A DNA stretch of 16,165 bases from an uncultured Porphyromonas sp. Its GTDB lineage: Bacteria; Bacteroidota; Bacteroidia; Bacteroidales; Porphyromonadaceae. A program made the translations under genes and the position numbers. Positions 13,721 to 16,165 of this stretch are shown one piece after another. The stretch is taken from assembly GCA_900554935.1 (NCBI GenBank), contig USJF01000012.1, positions 1 to 16,165 on the forward strand, written 5' to 3'. Numbering within the stretch: position 1 is the first letter of the stretch; each line of letters opens with the position of its first letter. A model generated the notes under the pieces. It was not told the DNA's origin and did no database searches. It saw nothing but the letters and a program-made list of their open reading frames with translations.

Positions 13721-15909
13721 TTCTTATTCGCTTGTAAAAGTATTGTTGTTGGGATTCTATCCGACACCCTAGGCTCCTTCTCTCGCAACTCCTGCCATAG
13801 TTCGTAAGGGATCAGGAGCAGATCATAGTGCGCCTTGATCTCTTCCAGCGTCACTTCGCCTACCTTGTATCGCCTTATTGTCGCCCCACTTGTAGGCGTT
13901 AGTCGCTCCACCAACTCCTCAAAGCCCTGTGCTTTTCCAGAAGAGAGGACCGCTATCTGCTGTGCCCTCCTCTCCAGTCCGCGGTCAATCACCACTCCGA
14001 TAGCACAGTGTGGAATCCTCACGAACTCCTCGGTATGATCCTTAAATAGATTGTGTAGGTTAAAGAAGTTGACCGTCTGAGAGAAAATACGAGAGAATCT
14101 TCGGCCAAACTTCAAGTGTCGCTCCATCATCGCCCTATCCTCAGGATTACTAGAGAGCTCCAGCCCGGCACCTACTAGTAGCAGGTCGGTTCCCTTCACT
14201 CTCGTCGCCTTAGCGATAGAGTGTAGCGGATCATCCGTCACCTCATAATACTCCTCCACGGCATAGCCCGAAGCGTCGGCGTGCGATTGTATAGGAGCAA
14301 AGTTTTGAGCCCGATAGAGCTCTGCATCACTCTTGCTGGTATCACTTCCTACCGTCAGGTGTAGCCCCACTAGCTCCACCTTCTCTTCAGGCTGGGCAAA
14401 TAGACTCTCCACGATTCGTAGCATCGTCAGCCCCATTTTACTTCGTGCAAAAGAGAAGAGGATATGGAAGTGCTGGCGCTCCACCTTCGAGGTACGCCTA
14501 GCCCAAAGCTTATTCGTCAGGTTGATCACCGGAGTCGTCATAAAGGTGGTCACCAGGGTCATAATCACCAGCATCGCATAGATTACAGGCGAGATAATCC
14601 CCAGTTCAAGGCCCATAGATAGGATCACTAGCTCCATCAGCCCACGTGTATTCATCAAGATACCCATATAGAGGCTATCTTGGCGGTTCTCACCCACCAC
14701 CCTACAGGCCGAGTAGGTCCCTCCTATTTTACCTAGAATAGCCACCAGAGTGATCAGACCAGTGATCCACCAGTGCATTGGACTATTCAGCAGCCCAATT
14801 TCCGTCGAAAGTCCACTTGCCACAAAGAATAGCGGCAGAAATATCGAGAGAGAGACATCCTCGATCTTCTCCGTCAGCATGTGCCGGAACTTAAGGTTGT
14901 CCGGCATCACCACCCCAGCGATAAAAGCACCAAAGAGCGCATGTAGCCCCAGTATCTCCGTCACATAGGCCGAGATCAGTAGTGTCGTGAAAACTAGTGC
15001 AATCACACCCTTCCCCGCTACCTCCTTCGTCTGGTACGTCGCCCCAATCATACCAAAAAATGGGCGAATCACCCCCAGCATTATCGCCATATAGAGTCCC
15101 GCAAAAAGGACCGTGAAGAGCGCACTCAGCGCCGATCCCGCCTGTGCAATCGCCATAATCACAGCCAGCAGGCACCATGCCGTAATATCGCCATTCGCCG
15201 CACTTGCCATAGAGAGAATCCCTAGGCGAGACTGCATCTTGCCCTGCTCCTGGATAATCCTCGCCAGCACTGGAAAGGCCGTAACGCTAAGTGAAATCCC
15301 CACAAAGAGCGAAAAGGTGAGCACCGTTGCCTCCTTGCCTCCATACGATTCGTAGAGCAATAAAGCCAGCAACGCACCTAGTACAAAGGGAATGATGATC
15401 CCCGAGTGGGCAATCACAAAGCTCGACCTAAGTTGCTTCCGTATCTCCTCCAGATTGAGTTCCATCCCAATTACAAACATAAAGAGGATCAGCCCAAACT
15501 GACTGAGAAGCGAGATATTGTGCAGACTCTCCTCCGGAAATAAGAAGTGAAATCCCTCAGGCCAGAGCCACCCCACCACCGAAGGGCCAAGGATAATACC
15601 AGCCAGTATCTCCCCGATCACCGAGGGTTGTCCCATCTTCGTAAAGATCCAAGCCACAAAACGGGCAAAGACCAAGATCACAATCACCTGCAAGAGCAGA
15701 AGCCCAAAGGTAGAGGTCACCTGCTCCCCCAGTAGGTTGGTAAATACCCCAAAGGCCTCCCCCAGCGATAGAGTGCCCGAAGGTGTAGCGTGAGAGTCTG
15801 GCCATTGCGACAAAAGCCCTACCACCACCGCTCCTGCTGCCAGTATAGCGATATAGTAGAGTAGCTCTTTCTGCCGGTACCACTTACCTCTATTTCGATG
15901 GTCACCCAT
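13717..15909 (-). CDS. CPA2-type cation/H+ antiporter with C-terminal USP-like region
   Basis: A 730-residue protein. Residues about 65-470 form a Na+/H+ exchanger membrane domain of about 12 helices: GQPSVIGEILAGIILGPSVVG (93-113), the FVIGMELNLEE segment (145-155) and ASAANGDITAWCLLA (235-249) with the ion-site Asp241. A conserved LMNTRGLMELVIL helix lies near residues 415-427. Residues about 480-730 are soluble, contain USP-like stretches (QHFHILFSFARS, then GTDLLLVGAGLEL) and match the exchanger-USP fusions known in Bacteroidota. Family function is exchange of Na+ or K+ for protons; the ion is unknown. Residue 240 is Gly where the usual pair is Asp-Asp or Asn-Asp. The start ATG at 15909 is 8 nt after pdxA; the stop overlaps the lipid kinase by 4 bp. 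Confidence 0.88.
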   Translation of the reverse strand: MGDHRNRGKWYRQKELLYYIAILAAGAVVVGLLSQWPDSHATPSGTLSLGEAFGVFTNLLGEQVTSTFGLLLLQVIVILVFARFVAWIFTKMGQPSVIGEILAGIILGPSVVGWLWPEGFHFLFPEESLHNISLLSQFGLILFMFVIGMELNLEEIRKQLRSSFVIAHSGIIIPFVLGALLALLLYESYGGKEATVLTFSLFVGISLSVTAFPVLARIIQEQGKMQSRLGILSMASAANGDITAWCLLAVIMAIAQAGSALSALFTVLFAGLYMAIMLGVIRPFFGMIGATYQTKEVAGKGVIALVFTTLLISAYVTEILGLHALFGAFIAGVVMPDNLKFRHMLTEKIEDVSLSIFLPLFFVASGLSTEIGLLNSPMHWWITGLITLVAILGKIGGTYSACRVVGENRQDSLYMGILMNTRGLMELVILSMGLELGIISPVIYAMLVIMTLVTTFMTTPVINLTNKLWARRTSKVERQHFHILFSFARSKMGLTMLRIVESLFAQPEEKVELVGLHLTVGSDTSKSDAELYRAQNFAPIQSHADASGYAVEEYYEVTDDPLHSIAKATRVKGTDLLLVGAGLELSSNPEDRAMMERHLKFGRRFSRIFSQTVNFFNLHNLFKDHTEEFVRIPHCAIGVVIDRGLERRAQQIAVLSSGKAQGFEELVERLTPTSGATIRRYKVGEVTLEEIKAHYDLLLIPYELWQELREKEPRVSDRIPTTILLQANKK

Positions 15910-15917
15910 GCCTATAG

Positions 15918-16165
15918 CTATAGTTCATCATCACTCTTCGAGAGATCCAGGCGCACATTATCCTTTCCCCGATCCACATACCTCTTCTGTAGCGGGTTGG
16001 CTGTCGCCTCCTCATACCTTGCTCTATGGCGATAGATATCGATAGCTCTGTAGATCGCATGGCGGAAAGAAGTCTCATTCGCCACCCCCTTACCACAGAT
16101 ATCAAAGGCCGTGCCATGGTCAGGCGAAGTACGGATAATCGGTAGCCCCACCGTCACATTCACCC
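15918..16165 (-). CDS. pdxA: PdxA, 4-hydroxythreonine-4-phosphate dehydrogenase, C-terminal part
   Basis: Oxidises 4-phosphohydroxy-L-threonine in the DXP-dependent pyridoxal phosphate pathway. Only the last 81 or so residues are in the window, and the gene continues beyond 16165. The segment [24 protein letters not shown] is the highly conserved C-terminal signature, which contains a metal-binding His in family structures. After it lies a longer-than-expected tail rich in Arg, Lys and Asp ([14 protein letters not shown] to the end DDEL), about 45 residues past [10 protein letters not shown], with no recognisable domain. The GTG at 16163 is an internal valine, not the start. It is 8 nt before the antiporter ATG and probably the first or an early gene of the unit running to engB. 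Confidence 0.88.
   Translation of the reverse strand, partial: VNVTVGLPIIRTSPDHGTAFDICGKGVANETSFRHAIYRAIDIYRHRARYEEATANPLQKRYVDRGKDNVRLDLSKSDDEL

Noticed and set aside
13835..15735. Several plus-strand open frames of 60-90 codons opposite the antiporter
   Set aside because: They are antisense shadows with no start context or domain pattern, and they overlap a clearly coding gene.

Overview
The window is chromosomal DNA from a member of the Bacteroidota, most likely a Porphyromonas-like organism. The evidence is the GC content (by eye near 48-50%), the gene order ftsX - DUF3098 - uppP - truB - queA, promoters of the Bacteroidota type (TTTG-like -33 box, TAnnTTTG -7 box), lack of clear Shine-Dalgarno sites, the antiporter/USP-like fusion and the viroplasmin-type RNase H. 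The genus is an inference. Every gene lies on the minus strand, so transcription runs from high to low coordinates. No tRNA, rRNA, CRISPR array, insertion sequence or phage gene is visible.

There are three transcription units. (A) 16165-12150 is pdxA (5' part outside the window), a monovalent cation/H+ antiporter with a soluble C-terminal region, a diacylglycerol-kinase-family lipid kinase, and the ribosome-assembly GTPase engB. (B) 11820-3478 is eleven tightly packed genes: a PnuC-family vitamin transporter (probably the thiamine type, PnuT), thiamine pyrophosphokinase, RNase H, ferrochelatase, a metallo-beta-lactamase-fold hydrolase, a bile acid:Na+ symporter (BASS) family protein, a DUF695 protein, an ABC importer (lipoprotein, ATPase, permease) and an outer-membrane porin. 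Thiamine uptake and phosphorylation form one module. The ABC importer plus porin forms a complete two-membrane uptake route of unknown substrate. (C) 3041-1 is the conserved cell-envelope/tRNA-modification cluster ftsX - DUF3098 - uppP - truB - queA (queA runs off the left end), with a good promoter at 3103-3133.

The spacers either side of unit B (3042-3477 and 11821-12149) are the only gene-free stretches over 300 bases. Each carries a tandem array of the same 23-bp unit, built around a small palindrome whose arms (AGTT/AACT) are kept while the central three bases vary. The 3042-3477 spacer also holds several hairpins.

The most striking large-scale signal is strand composition. From about 3.4 to about 10 kb the plus strand is G-rich (coding strand C-rich), but on both sides it is C-rich, although gene direction never changes. 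The block from hemH through the porin therefore looks inverted or recently acquired, while rnhA, the pyrophosphokinase and pnuT match the flanks. Unit B may thus be a fusion of two older units.
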